Source: CAKZLS01 sp963701445
Lineage (GTDB): Bacteria > Pseudomonadota > Alphaproteobacteria > Rhodospirillales > Defluviicoccaceae
Length of the DNA: 64,000 bases
NCBI GenBank assembly: GCA_963701445.1
Contig: CAVPAM010000038.1
Span: 1-64,000, forward strand
Direction: 5' to 3'
The first letter of the stretch is position 1. Each line of letters opens with the position of its first letter. Shown one piece after another: positions 16,071 through 24,721 of this stretch. Under the pieces are notes generated by a model. The model saw only the letters and a list, made by a program, of their open reading frames with translations. It was not told the origin of the DNA and did not search any database. The position numbers and the translations under genes were made by a program.

Positions 16071-17081
16071 CTAACTCAGGACGGTGTTTATGGCGCTCTC
16101 GGGGAGATCCTCGGCGAAGCAGCGCTGGTAGTACTCCGCCACGGTCGGCCGCTCGAGTTCGTCGCACTTGTTGAGGAAGGTGAGCCGGAACGCGACACCG
16201 ATGCTGTTGAAGATCCGCGCGTTCTCCGCCCAGGTGATGACGGTCCGGGGCGACATGACGGTCGAGATGTCGCCGTTCATGAAGCCGGCGCGTGTCAGGT
16301 CCGCCAACTCCACCATCGCCGCGACCTTCTGCCTGCCCTCGGGATTGGCGTACGAGGGAACCTTGGCCAGCACGATTTCCTGTTCCGCCGCGCTCGGCAA
16401 GTAGTTGAGGGTGGCAACGATATTCCAGCGGTCCATCTGGCCCTGGTTGATCTGCTGGGTGCCGTGGTAGAGCCCGGTGGTATCGCCGAGCCCCACCGTG
16501 TTCGTGGTGGCGAACAGGCGGAAGTACGGATGCGGGCGCATGACCCTGTTCTGGTCGAGCAGCGTCAGCTTGCCCTCCACTTCGAGAATCCTCTGGATCA
16601 CGAACATCACGTCGGGACGGCCGGCGTCATACTCGTCGAACACCAGCGCCGTCGGGCGTTGCAGCGCCCATGGCAGGATCCCCTCGCGGAATTCGGTCAC
16701 CTGCGCGCCGTCACGCAGAACGATCGCGTCGCGGCCCACCAGATCGATGCGGCTGATGTGGCTGTCCAGGTTGACCCGGACGCACGGCCAGTTGAGCCGC
16801 GCGGCCACCTGTTCGATATGGGTGGACTTGCCCGTCCCGTGATATCCCTGGACCATCAGCCGGCGGTTGTGGGCGAACCCCGCCAAGATCGCGAGCGTGG
16901 TGTCGTGGTCGAACCGGTAGGCCTCGTCCACGTCGGGAACGTGATCGTCGGCGAGGCTGAACGCCGGCACATCGAAATCGGTATCGATTCCGAAGGTCTG
17001 CCGCACCGACACGGTGATGTCGGGGGCGTTCAGCATGCACCCCGGGGAGGGAGCATCGGTCGGGTTGCGTGGTATCATCAT
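16071..17081 (-). CDS. cobS: Cobaltochelatase subunit CobS (AAA+ ATPase)
   Basis: A 336-residue MoxR-like AAA+ ATPase. Walker A is GYHGTGKSTHIEQVAARL, Walker B is ALVFDEYDAGRPDVM, and a sensor-like segment is FRLFATTNTVGLGDTTGLYH. It is the ATPase partner of CobT in aerobic cobaltochelatase. Length and order (cobS then cobT) are standard for alphaproteobacteria. The start may be either Met of MMIPRN. A 20-bp triplicated element lies just upstream (17091-17150). Confidence 0.93.
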   Translation of the reverse strand: MMIPRNPTDAPSPGCMLNAPDITVSVRQTFGIDTDFDVPAFSLADDHVPDVDEAYRFDHDTTLAILAGFAHNRRLMVQGYHGTGKSTHIEQVAARLNWPCVRVNLDSHISRIDLVGRDAIVLRDGAQVTEFREGILPWALQRPTALVFDEYDAGRPDVMFVIQRILEVEGKLTLLDQNRVMRPHPYFRLFATTNTVGLGDTTGLYHGTQQINQGQMDRWNIVATLNYLPSAAEQEIVLAKVPSYANPEGRQKVAAMVELADLTRAGFMNGDISTVMSPRTVITWAENARIFNSIGVAFRLTFLNKCDELERPTVAEYYQRCFAEDLPESAINTVLS

Positions 17082-17090
17082 CGACTCACT

Positions 17091-17150
17091 TGGTGGCCAA
17101 GATCATCTGGCGGGCGCCAAAATCACCTGGCGGTGGCAAATATCATCGGG
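17091..17150. repeat. Three tandem 20-bp imperfect repeats upstream of cobS
   Basis: Units at 17091-17110, 17111-17130 and 17131-17150 follow the pattern yGGyGsCaAaATCAyCtGG. The period is exactly 20 bases. They lie between the cobS start and the end of the J-domain gene. They may be regulatory sites, or a remnant of an insertion-sequence end, where such arrays also occur. Confidence 0.65.
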
Positions 17151-17234
17151 TCAGGGGCGCCATCGGTTTTTTGCCCCTGCACATGACATAGGGACCTCGC
17201 GTCCCGCGATCCATCCCTTTGCGGCCTGATCCTA

Positions 17235-17804
17235 TCAGATCTTAAGGCTGTTCAGGATCGTTTGATAGGCCTCGTTGATTTCCTTGAATTTTTCCTCGGC
17301 GGCCTTGTCGCCTCCATTGGCGTCGGGATGATGACGCTTGACCAGTTCCTTGTATCGCGCCTTGAGGATGGCCACGGTGACGGGAGGCATGAGGTCGAGG
17401 ACGGCGAGCGCGCGCCCTTCCGGTGTTTCGGGCCGGTTCGGCACCCGCGGCTCGCCATCGCCGAACAGTCCGAAATCGTCGCGGAACCGCTCGGTCTTGA
17501 AGGAAAAGGGCGGGGGCGGCGATCCAAACGGCCACGATGGCCGCTCCCAAACCGTGTCCTTGCGGACATCCGCTTCCACTTCCTCGTCGGTCATCCCCGA
17601 ATAGTAGTTCCAGGTCCGGTTGTACTCACGGATATGGTCCATGCAATACCACCAGTATTCACGAAGTTCGCTGCGGGACCGGGGTGCCCGGAACTCGCCC
17701 TGCTGCTCGCAACCGGGCCAGTCGCAGGCGCGGACCGCCTGGTCCGGCGTGCGTTCCTGGCGCCGGTTCTTCCGGCCGGAATTGATCCAATAAAATCGCG
17801 TCAT
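17235..17804 (-). CDS. J-domain (DnaJ-like) protein
   Basis: A 189-residue protein with a C-terminal J domain (residues about 135-189: VTVAILKARYKELVKRHHPD with the HPD motif, then EEKFKEINEAYQTILNSLKI). The N-terminal part has Cys and His residues (CDWPGCEQQGEFRAP, WWYCMDHIREYN) that may bind metal. J domains stimulate Hsp70 ATPase activity. This long form is a known neighbour of cobS and bolA in alphaproteobacteria. The Met at 17804 is chosen because the family begins near this point; a Met at 17840 would run into the upstream gene. Confidence 0.88.
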   Translation of the reverse strand: MTRFYWINSGRKNRRQERTPDQAVRACDWPGCEQQGEFRAPRSRSELREYWWYCMDHIREYNRTWNYYSGMTDEEVEADVRKDTVWERPSWPFGSPPPPFSFKTERFRDDFGLFGDGEPRVPNRPETPEGRALAVLDLMPPVTVAILKARYKELVKRHHPDANGGDKAAEEKFKEINEAYQTILNSLKI

Positions 17805-17862
17805 GCCCGATACTATGGTGGGTCCGAATGAGGGACGCAAGTTCGTGGTCCGTCGCCCGCGA

Positions 17863-18760
17863 TCAACGCAGGGCCCGGCCCCGGACGCTGAGCAGGGCCA
17901 CCGCTCCCGTGATCAGCAACAGGCCGCCGACCCGGGTTAACGGACAGCGGCTCGCCGAGCACCAGCGCAGAGGACGCGACCCCGATTACCGGCACGCCCA
18001 GCGACGCGAGGGCGGTGGTGATCGCCGGCAGGCTTCGCGCCACCGTCACGTAGGCCCAGAAACAGAAACCGGACGCCACGGGCCCGTTGTAGGCCATCAC
18101 CATCAGGAGTTCGTTCGACCACCGGATGTCCGAAACAGGCTCCGTCGCGATCGCGCCCACCGCCAGCGCGGCGCCGCCGATCAGCATCTGCCAGGGCATC
18201 AACTGCAGCGGGGTCATGCGCCAATGATGCCCGCGGACGTGGACGATGCACACGGCCCACGACAGGGCGGCGGCGAGCAGCATGACGTTTCCGGCCACGG
18301 TTCGTCCGTCCGTGAAGTCGAACTCCTGGGGGGTAAACAGGACCCCGATCCCCGCCAATCCCAGCAGCAGCGCGAGGCCCTCCCCGCGGCTCGGGCGCTC
18401 GCCGAGGGTAAACCTGGCAATGGGCGTCACCCAGAGCGGCGTGGTGTAGGCCAGGATCGCCGCGCGACCCGCGTCCACGTTCCCGAGACCCATGTTGACC
18501 AGCGCGAGAAACAGGGCGATCTGCAGCATCGACACCGACAACACCACCGGCAGATCGGCGCGGCCTGGAAGACGGATACGGTCGACGGCGGCCAGCAGGC
18601 CGAACAGGCAGGCCGACCCGACGAGGACGCGGGCCGCCGCGAACCACAATGGCGGAATGTATTCCAGCCCCACCTTCATGACCGGCCAGTTGGCGCCCCA
18701 CAGTACGATGACGGCGGCGAGCAGAATCGCGGCCTGGCGCGGAGATGCCGGAGTCGACAT
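17863..18760 (-). CDS. EamA/DMT-family exporter with frameshifted C-terminus
   Basis: A ten-helix drug/metabolite transporter of the EamA type (two EamA repeats; WGANWPVMKVGLEYIPPLWF at the start, SALVLGEPLSV near the end). As read, the frame after LGEPLSVN turns into a non-membrane, Pro/Arg-rich tail ending at 17813. Removing one C in the run at 17931-17938 restores VGGLLLITGAVALLSVRGRA, the expected last helix, and a stop at 17863. The repaired protein is 298 residues, normal for the family. The substrate is unknown. It separates the J-domain gene from bolA. Confidence 0.8.
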
Positions 18761-18851
18761 TACCGTTTCATCGAGGAATGGACTTGATCATTGGGCCGGA
18801 GCATACCAAAACACGGATGACGGCACCCGATGGAAAATGGATAGGGACGGG

Positions 18852-19136
18852 ATGGGAACCTCAGACGCCATTCACAGCAAGCTGACCGCGTCACTGGCGC
18901 CGGCCCGGCTGACGGTCGTGGACGAGTCTCACCAGCACGTGGGCCACGCGGGACACCGGCCGGGAGGCGAGAGCCATTTCCGCGTGGAGATCGTGTCGGC
19001 GGCCTTCGAGGGCAAGAGCCGCGTCGACCGGCAGCGCATGGTCTACGCCGTCCTCGCCGACGAATTCTCGGCCGGCCTCCATGCCCTGGCGCTGAAAACC
19101 GTCACGCCCGGGGAAGACGTGGCCTCGGCCCACTGA
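18852..19136 (+). CDS. bolA: BolA family protein
   Basis: A 94-residue BolA/IbaG-type protein. It has the conserved ESHQHVGHAGHRPGGESHF region, with His residues that bind [2Fe-2S] with monothiol glutaredoxin, and the signature FEGKSRVDRQRMVYAVLADE. BolA proteins act in iron-sulfur trafficking and stress response. Start at 18852 or the in-frame Met at 18837; neither has a clearly better ribosome-binding site. It is divergent from the EamA gene and part of the bolA-J-domain-cobS-cobT neighbourhood. Confidence 0.87.
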   Translation: MGTSDAIHSKLTASLAPARLTVVDESHQHVGHAGHRPGGESHFRVEIVSAAFEGKSRVDRQRMVYAVLADEFSAGLHALALKTVTPGEDVASAH

Positions 19137-19139
19137 CCC

Positions 19140-19694
19140 TCATTCGTCGCCGGTGTAGTGATCCGGCCACTCGCGCTTGACCACGGGGCCGTCGCTGGCG
19201 AACGCGTGGCAACTGTCGACCAGCGGCGGTTTGCCCGTCCTTGGCGACGGGCTCTGACGCCGGGACCGCGCGGGCCCCACCGTCTGGAGCACCGTGGTGG
19301 TCACCGGACCGAGCAACAGATCCGTCAGGTGCGTGCATCCGCTGGCGCCCTTCATCCGTTCGAGCACCGACCGCCGCCAACCGGGACCGACGCGCAGTCC
19401 CTCGAGCCGGTCGAACACTCCGTTCATTCCTGGACACACCGTGAACGGCGAGGCCTCGGTCCAGGCTTCCGCCCACCTCACAACGAGGTCGTCGTCGACC
19501 GTCAGCCGAACATGCATGCGATGGATGGGCTCTCCGCTGTTGATTCCGTCCCTGTCGTGGTTGTCGAAGGAGTAGGTCTTGGTATCCTCGAGTGTCGCCT
19601 CCACGTCCCACAGCCCGTCCTTCCGCCGGTAGCCCCGGCAGCGGATGTCGCGCGCGTGGATCTGGTCCCTAGGTTCGGGCCTGGTCAACGCCAT
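19140..19694 (-). CDS. DUF2889 family protein
   Basis: A 184-residue protein of the DUF2889 family: the conserved IHARDIRCRGYRRKDGLWDV, then GEPIHRMHVRLTVDDDLVV, CPGMNGVFDRLEGLRVGPGW, GCTHLTDLLLGPV and the C-terminal DSCHAFASDGPVVKREWPDH. Biochemical function is unknown. The conserved Cys and His residues could bind metal or act in catalysis. The Met at 19694 follows the stop of the CBS gene by seven bases, so the two are one operon; a TTG further upstream would overlap it. Confidence 0.83.
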   Translation of the reverse strand: MALTRPEPRDQIHARDIRCRGYRRKDGLWDVEATLEDTKTYSFDNHDRDGINSGEPIHRMHVRLTVDDDLVVRWAEAWTEASPFTVCPGMNGVFDRLEGLRVGPGWRRSVLERMKGASGCTHLTDLLLGPVTTTVLQTVGPARSRRQSPSPRTGKPPLVDSCHAFASDGPVVKREWPDHYTGDE

Positions 19695-19701
19695 GGCGGC
19701 C

Positions 19702-20151
19702 TCATCCCCCGTCCCGGTTGTCAAACACGTCCGCCTGGGCCTTCTCGAAGCCCTTGTTCATCTCGCGGCTCACGACCCGGCAGAGATCGAGAACGGAAAC
19801 GATGCCCGCGGTCTTGCCGCCATCGACCACGGGGATGTGTGTCAGGCCGCGGATCCGCATGAGTTCCAGGGCGTCCGCCGCCGTGTCGTCCGGACGGAGC
19901 GTGTCGGGACACGCGGTCATGACCTGGGCCACGGAGGTCTCGTTCGGGTCGAGCCCGGCGGCGACCAGCCGCCGCGCGATGTCGCCTTCCGTCAGGATGC
20001 CCGCCAGATTGTCCGCGTCGTCGTGGACGGCCAGTCCTCCGGTTTCGCGCGCGGCCATCTCCAGGGCGGCGCGATAGACGTTGTCGGAGGCGGAGATCGC
20101 CCCGTGCTCGCCGGGCTGGATCACGTCCGGTACGATCCTGAGTTTTCTCAT
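19702..20151 (-). CDS. CBS-domain pair protein
   Basis: A 149-residue cytoplasmic protein made of two CBS domains (NVYRAALEMAARETGGLAVH, GILTEGDIARRLVAAG; then VAQVMTACPDTLRPDDTAAD, THIPVVDGGKTAGIVSVLDL). CBS pairs bind adenosyl nucleotides and usually regulate a partner. Which partner is unknown. The Met at 20151 starts the first domain; the frame upstream is antisense to the CorC-type gene. It is followed by the DUF2889 gene with a 7-base gap. Confidence 0.85.
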   Translation of the reverse strand: MRKLRIVPDVIQPGEHGAISASDNVYRAALEMAARETGGLAVHDDADNLAGILTEGDIARRLVAAGLDPNETSVAQVMTACPDTLRPDDTAADALELMRIRGLTHIPVVDGGKTAGIVSVLDLCRVVSREMNKGFEKAQADVFDNRDGG

Positions 20152-20203
20152 GGCGTTTCGGCCGCCGGCCGTCCCATCGGGGCGGATCGTGGCCCGTTCG
20201 CTC

Positions 20204-21508
20204 CTATGTCTTGCGCGCTTCGTCCTTGGTTTCGCGCGGCGGCGTGATGCGGATGGCGGTGATCTGGTTACGCAGGCGGCGCAGGATCTCGAACCGGAAT
20301 CCGTGGAAATTGAAGGCCTGGCCGACTTCCGGAATGCGGCGCGCTTCGTGCAGGACAAGCCCCGCGACCGTGGCGGCCTCCTCGTCCGGAAGGCCCCATT
20401 CGAAGCGGCGGTTGAGATCGCGGATGGTGACGGTGCCCTGGACCACGTAGCTTCCGTCGGGCTGGCGGATCACCCCGGGAACGTCGATGTCGTGCTCGTC
20501 GGCGATGTCTCCGACGATTTCCTCCAGTATGTCCTCCAGGGTCACGATCCCCATCAGGCTGCCGTACTCGTCCACCACCAGGGCGAAATGCTCCCGGCGG
20601 CGACGAAAGGCCTGGAGCTGATCCAGGAGGGACGTGGATTCCGGCACGAACCAGGGATCGGCCGCCAGCGCCACGGCGTCGAGGCCGTCCGGTTTTCCGT
20701 CCAGGGCACTCACCGCCCGCAGCAGGGCCTTGGCGTGGAGGACGCCGACGATGTTGTCGGGCTCGCCACGCCACAGCGGAATGCGGGTGAAGGGGCTGGC
20801 CACCACCTGGGCGACAATCGCGTCCGGCGGCTCGTCGGCGTCGAGCATGGTCACGTTCTTGCGATGGGTCATGATTTCGCCGACCTCGACCTCGGTGAGA
20901 TCGAGGATGCTCCGCAACATGGCGCGTTCGTGCTTGACCTCGGTGCCTTCCCCCCGGTGCAGCTCGATCGCGCCGCGCAATTCCTCCGAACTCGGACCGA
21001 GTCCTTCCTCGAAATTCGGATCGGCGCCGAACAGCCGGAGCGTGATCTGAACGACCATCTGGATCGTGTGCGTGACGGGCGAGAACACCACGACCAGGAC
21101 GTTGACGGCGGGGGCGATCCACAGCGCCACCTTGTTGGCGTTTCGAAAGGCGTAGGTCTTTGGCAGGATCTCCGAGAAGATCAGGACCAGAAAGGTCATT
21201 CCCAAAGTCGCGTAAACCACGCCGGCTTCCCCGAACAGCGTGATCAGCGCGCTGGTGGCGAGCGCCGAGGCGCAGATGTTGACGAGGTTGTTGCCGAGAA
21301 GAATGGCCCCGATCAACCGGTCGGTTTTCGCCCGCAGGCGGTTGACGACCGCGGCCTTGCGATTTCCCGTCTGCTCCAACTGATGCATCAGCGGCCGCGA
21401 CGCGGCGGTGAGCGCCGTTTCCGATCCGGAGAAGAAGGCGGACAGGACAAGCAGAACGAAGATGGCGCTCAGCACGATCAACAACGGCGTCATGCTAGCG
21501 GTTTCCAT
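20204..21508 (-). CDS. CNNM/CorC-type (HlyC/CorC) transporter
   Basis: A 434-residue membrane protein with three domains: DUF21/CNNM transmembrane domain (residues 1-190: FFSGSETALTAASRPLM, IGAILLGNNLVNICASALAT, FSEILPKTYAFRN), a CBS pair (about 215-335: VDEYGSLMGIVTLEDILEEI), and a C-terminal CorC_HlyC domain (to residue 425). Family members move Mg or Co ions or regulate such transport. It lies 21 bases downstream of aroB, the usual order in alphaproteobacteria, so it is probably cotranscribed with aroK-aroB. Confidence 0.88.
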   Translation of the reverse strand: METASMTPLLIVLSAIFVLLVLSAFFSGSETALTAASRPLMHQLEQTGNRKAAVVNRLRAKTDRLIGAILLGNNLVNICASALATSALITLFGEAGVVYATLGMTFLVLIFSEILPKTYAFRNANKVALWIAPAVNVLVVVFSPVTHTIQMVVQITLRLFGADPNFEEGLGPSSEELRGAIELHRGEGTEVKHERAMLRSILDLTEVEVGEIMTHRKNVTMLDADEPPDAIVAQVVASPFTRIPLWRGEPDNIVGVLHAKALLRAVSALDGKPDGLDAVALAADPWFVPESTSLLDQLQAFRRRREHFALVVDEYGSLMGIVTLEDILEEIVGDIADEHDIDVPGVIRQPDGSYVVQGTVTIRDLNRRFEWGLPDEEAATVAGLVLHEARRIPEVGQAFNFHGFRFEILRRLRNQITAIRITPPRETKDEARKT

Positions 21509-21529
21509 ATGCGGTCCATGGCCGAAACA

Positions 21530-22669
21530 TTATGCCGAGACCGCGTCGGACAGAAGCCGGTGCACGTCTGGCGCGTCGACGTCCCGGCTGATGAAGGATT
21601 TGCCGATGCCGCGCGCCAGGACGAAGGTCATCCGGCCGTCCCGGACCTTCTTGTCGCGGCCCATGTGCTCCATCAGCACGTCGGCGGACCAGATCAAGCC
21701 GGGCACCCTCGGCAGACCGGTGGGCAGGCCGACGGCGGCGAGGTGCCGGCGCAGCCTGAGGGCGTCCTCGGGGGGGCACAGGCCGAGCCGGGCCGAAAGA
21801 TCGAACGCCATGACCATGCCGATGGCCACGGCCTCGCCATGAAGCAGCGCGTCGCCGAAGCCGGTTTCCGCCTCGAGCGCGTGTCCGAAGGTGTGCCCCA
21901 GATTGAGCAGCGCCCGTTGGCCGGCTTCGCGTTCGTCGGCGGCGACGATCGCCGCCTTGGCCTTGCAACTGGTCACGACCGCGTGCGTCTGCGCCGAATG
22001 ATCGCCGCCGCAGACCCGGGCGCCGTTGTCTTCCAGCCACGCGAAGAAGCCGGGATCGTCGATCAGGCCGTACTTGACCACCTCGGCGTAACCGGCGCGA
22101 ACCTGCCGGGGATCCAGCGTGTCGAGGGTTCGCACGTCGGCGAGGACGAGACGCGGCTGGTGGAACAGCCCCACCAGGTTTTTTCCCTGGCGGGTGTTGA
22201 TCCCGGTCTTGCCGCCGACCGAACTGTCCACCTGCGCGAGAAGGGTCGTCGGGACCTGGACGTAGTCGAGCCCCCGGAGCAGTATGCCGGCGGCGAACCC
22301 GGTGATGTCGCCGATCACGCCGCCGCCCAGCGCCACCAAGCTGGTCGCGCGCTCCACGGACCGGTCCAGGAGCGCGTCGGCGAGGTCCCGCAAATGGTCG
22401 AAGCTCTTGGTCTGCTCTCCCGCCGGCAGGATCACGTGGTCGCACCGGATCCCCTCCCCGGCGAGGCTGTCCTCGAATTCCGCGAGATAAAGGGGCGCGA
22501 CGTTGGTGTCGGTGATCACGACGACGCGGGGCCGCGCCAGCACGGGCCGGAGGTAGCGGCCGGCGTCCGCCAGGAGGCCCTCGCCAACCCGGATGTCGTA
22601 TGACCGCTCCCCCAGGTCGACCTGGATGAGGTCGCCGGGCGCCAGCGTCTTGTCGTCGATCCCGTTCAT
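21530..22669 (-). CDS. aroB: 3-dehydroquinate synthase
   Basis: A 379-residue AroB, which converts DAHP to 3-dehydroquinate in the shikimate pathway using NAD and a metal. Signatures: LPAGEQTKSFDHL, ALGGGVIGDITGFAAG (NAD loop), PTTLLAQVDSSVGGKTGIN, LGHTFGHALE with the metal His, and LLHGEAVAIGM. Length is normal. Its ATG overlaps the aroK stop by four bases (ATGA), so translation is coupled. Confidence 0.95.
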   Translation of the reverse strand: MNGIDDKTLAPGDLIQVDLGERSYDIRVGEGLLADAGRYLRPVLARPRVVVITDTNVAPLYLAEFEDSLAGEGIRCDHVILPAGEQTKSFDHLRDLADALLDRSVERATSLVALGGGVIGDITGFAAGILLRGLDYVQVPTTLLAQVDSSVGGKTGINTRQGKNLVGLFHQPRLVLADVRTLDTLDPRQVRAGYAEVVKYGLIDDPGFFAWLEDNGARVCGGDHSAQTHAVVTSCKAKAAIVAADEREAGQRALLNLGHTFGHALEAETGFGDALLHGEAVAIGMVMAFDLSARLGLCPPEDALRLRRHLAAVGLPTGLPRVPGLIWSADVLMEHMGRDKKVRDGRMTFVLARGIGKSFISRDVDAPDVHRLLSDAVSA

Positions 22670-23241
22670 CCGTTTTCCGCCGCCGAGGTTGGCGCCGGCG
22701 CGCCCATGGCATCAAGCCGGTCCACGATCGTCAGAACCACGTCGTCTACCGGTGCCTCGCCGGTATCGATGATCATGTGCGCGCCCGCGTACACCGGATA
22801 GCGCTCTTCCATGAGGTTTTTCAAGATCTCCGTCGGATCCCGATCCTTCAGCAGCGGGCGCCCGGACGCGGCCGATGGTGCGGTCGACCAGGGTTTCCAG
22901 GTCCGCCCGCAGCCAGATGGAAAGTCCGTGTTCGAGAATTCCGTCACGGGTTTCGGCGTTCATGAACGCTCCGCCGCCGGTCGCCAGCACCCGAGGCCCG
23001 CCCGCCAGCAGGCGCGCGATGACCCGCCGCTCCACGTCGCGAAAGGCCGGCTCCCCGTAGGTTTCGAAGATTTCCTGAATCGAGCAGCCGGCGGCCGCGA
23101 CGATTTCGTCGTCGGCGTCGACGAACGTCACAGCCGAGCCGCTTCGCCAGCCGGCGGCCGACGGTGGTCTTGCCGGCCCCCATCAGGCCGACGAGAACGA
23201 TGGGTTTATCGAGGGTGCTGATCGGAATAAGAGGTCACCAT
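22666..23241 (-). CDS. aroK: Shikimate kinase, split by three single-base insertions
   Basis: AroK phosphorylates shikimate. All parts of a normal 190-residue enzyme are present but in three frames. MVTSYSDQH starts at 23241. LDKPIVLVGLMGAGKTTVGR (Walker A) follows after an extra C at about 23206-23215. FVDADDEIVAAAGCSIQEIF and LATGGGAFMNAETRD follow after an extra base at 23129-23132. GRPLLKDRDPTEILKN and the C-terminus follow after an extra base at 22861-22873. Removing these three bases gives one clean frame of 191 codons. No catalytic residue is altered, and the gene ends in the normal overlap with aroB. Sequence error seems more likely than decay. Confidence 0.85.
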
Positions 23242-23460
23242 TCGCGTCGCGACCCCACCGCTGGATCGAAGGGTCGTTGAAAGCTCAAGCCCACGCCGCT
23301 AAGTTGTCGCCGAATTATAGTACGGATCAACCATAGCATACAGTTGTTCGCCTGTCGTCATGGCACGGCGGCCGAGGGTCGGGAGACCGGGCGGCCAGCG
23401 CCCGCGCGACGCGGTAAGCGAACAGGTGGTGTTTTATTCTCGACGGCGCCAGGTGGGCAC

Positions 23461-23601
23461 ATGAAAATACTCTTCCGGCTTCTGCTGATCGTTCTGGTGC
23501 TGCTGATCGTCGGCAGCGCCGTGCTTCTCGCGACCTCGGATTTTCCGGCGCCGGTCACGCACGTCGAGAAGGTCATCCCCAATGACCGGTTCGACAAGTA
23601 G
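23461..23601 (+). CDS. Small single-helix membrane protein
   Basis: A 46-residue protein with one transmembrane helix (residues 2-24: ILFRLLLIVLVLLIVGSAVL) followed by a polar tail FPAPVTHVEKVIPNDRFDK. AGGTGGG lies a few bases before the ATG. Similar short proteins precede xerD in other alphaproteobacteria, with the conserved VEKVIPxDRF tail. Function unknown. It is 40 bases before xerD and probably cotranscribed with it. Confidence 0.7.
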   Translation: MKILFRLLLIVLVLLIVGSAVLLATSDFPAPVTHVEKVIPNDRFDK

Positions 23602-23641
23602 GCGGTCGCCTTAGCGCGGCGCGCTTGGCGGCGATCCGTTC

Positions 23642-24625
23642 ATGGCCAAACCCGGCAGGCCCCGAAAACAGACCCAGGCCCTGTCCCGCCGGATGGAGGC
23701 GTTTTTCGAAATGCTCGCCGCCGAGCGGGGGGCCGCGCGGAACACCCTGGAATCGTACCGGCGCGACCTCCTGGATTTCGCCGCCCATGTTCGCGCCCGC
23801 GGCCGCGAACCGGAGGACGCCGACGCCGACATGGTGCGGGGATACCTCAAGACGCTGGTGGGCCTCGGCCTGTCGCCGCGCACCAGCGCGCGCCGGCTGT
23901 CGGCCCTGCGCCAGTTCTTCCGCTTCCTGTTCCTCGAGGGCGCCCGCGCGGACGATCCCTGCACCGCCATCGACCCGCCCCGGCAGGGACGATCCTTGCC
24001 CAAGTATCTTGGCGAGGACGAGGTGGAGCGCCTTCTCGACGCCGCGCGGCGGCAATCCGGTCCCGAGGGCCTTCGCATGAACGCCCTCATGGAGGTGCTC
24101 TACGCGACGGGCATCCGGGTCTCGGAACTGGTGTCACTGCCGGTTTCGGCGCTGTCGAGGGACGATGGCATGCTGATCGTGCGCGGCAAGGGCGACAAGG
24201 AACGCATGGTCCCGCTCACCGAGCCCGCCCTGGCGGCGCTGGCCGCCTACGCGCCGGTGCGCGAGGTTTTCCTGCCAAGGCGGCGGGCCATGGGGAAGGG
24301 TGCCGTTTCGCCCTGGCTGTTCCCGTCGCGATCGGCGGAGGGCCACCTGACACGAACCCGCTTCGCCCAGAAACTCAAGGAACTGGCGGTGGAAGCGGGA
24401 CTTGAGCCGAGACGGGTGTCGCCTCACGTGCTGCGGCACTCGTTCGCCAGTCACCTGCTGGCCCATGGCGCCGACCTGCGCAGCCTGCAGCAGATGCTCG
24501 GCCACGCCGACATCGGCACCACCCAGATCTACACCCATGTGCTCGACCAGCGATTGAAGGACCTGGTCACGAGGCACCATCCGCTGGCCCGTTCCCGAGC
24601 AAAGGCCGGCTTCGAGATCAAATGA
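23642..24625 (+). CDS. xerD: Tyrosine recombinase XerD
   Basis: A 327-residue site-specific recombinase that resolves chromosome dimers at dif with XerC and FtsK. N-terminal SAM-like domain: RGAARNTLESYRRDLLDFA. The catalytic set is complete: Arg in YATGIRVSELVSL, Lys in GKGDKERMVPL, HxxR in SPHVLRHSFASHLL, His in LGHADIGTTQIYTHV and the Tyr nucleophile in QIYTHV. XerD rather than XerC is inferred from the position opposite aroK-aroB, as in relatives. Confidence 0.9.
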   Translation: MAKPGRPRKQTQALSRRMEAFFEMLAAERGAARNTLESYRRDLLDFAAHVRARGREPEDADADMVRGYLKTLVGLGLSPRTSARRLSALRQFFRFLFLEGARADDPCTAIDPPRQGRSLPKYLGEDEVERLLDAARRQSGPEGLRMNALMEVLYATGIRVSELVSLPVSALSRDDGMLIVRGKGDKERMVPLTEPALAALAAYAPVREVFLPRRRAMGKGAVSPWLFPSRSAEGHLTRTRFAQKLKELAVEAGLEPRRVSPHVLRHSFASHLLAHGADLRSLQQMLGHADIGTTQIYTHVLDQRLKDLVTRHHPLARSRAKAGFEIK

Positions 24626-24721
24626 TTGACTCTAAGCATGGAGCGTTTGTCCGCGGATCGTTATAACGGTTGGCAGACAGACGATCCCGCCGCAACCGAT
24701 GACAGATACCAAGAGGATGCC

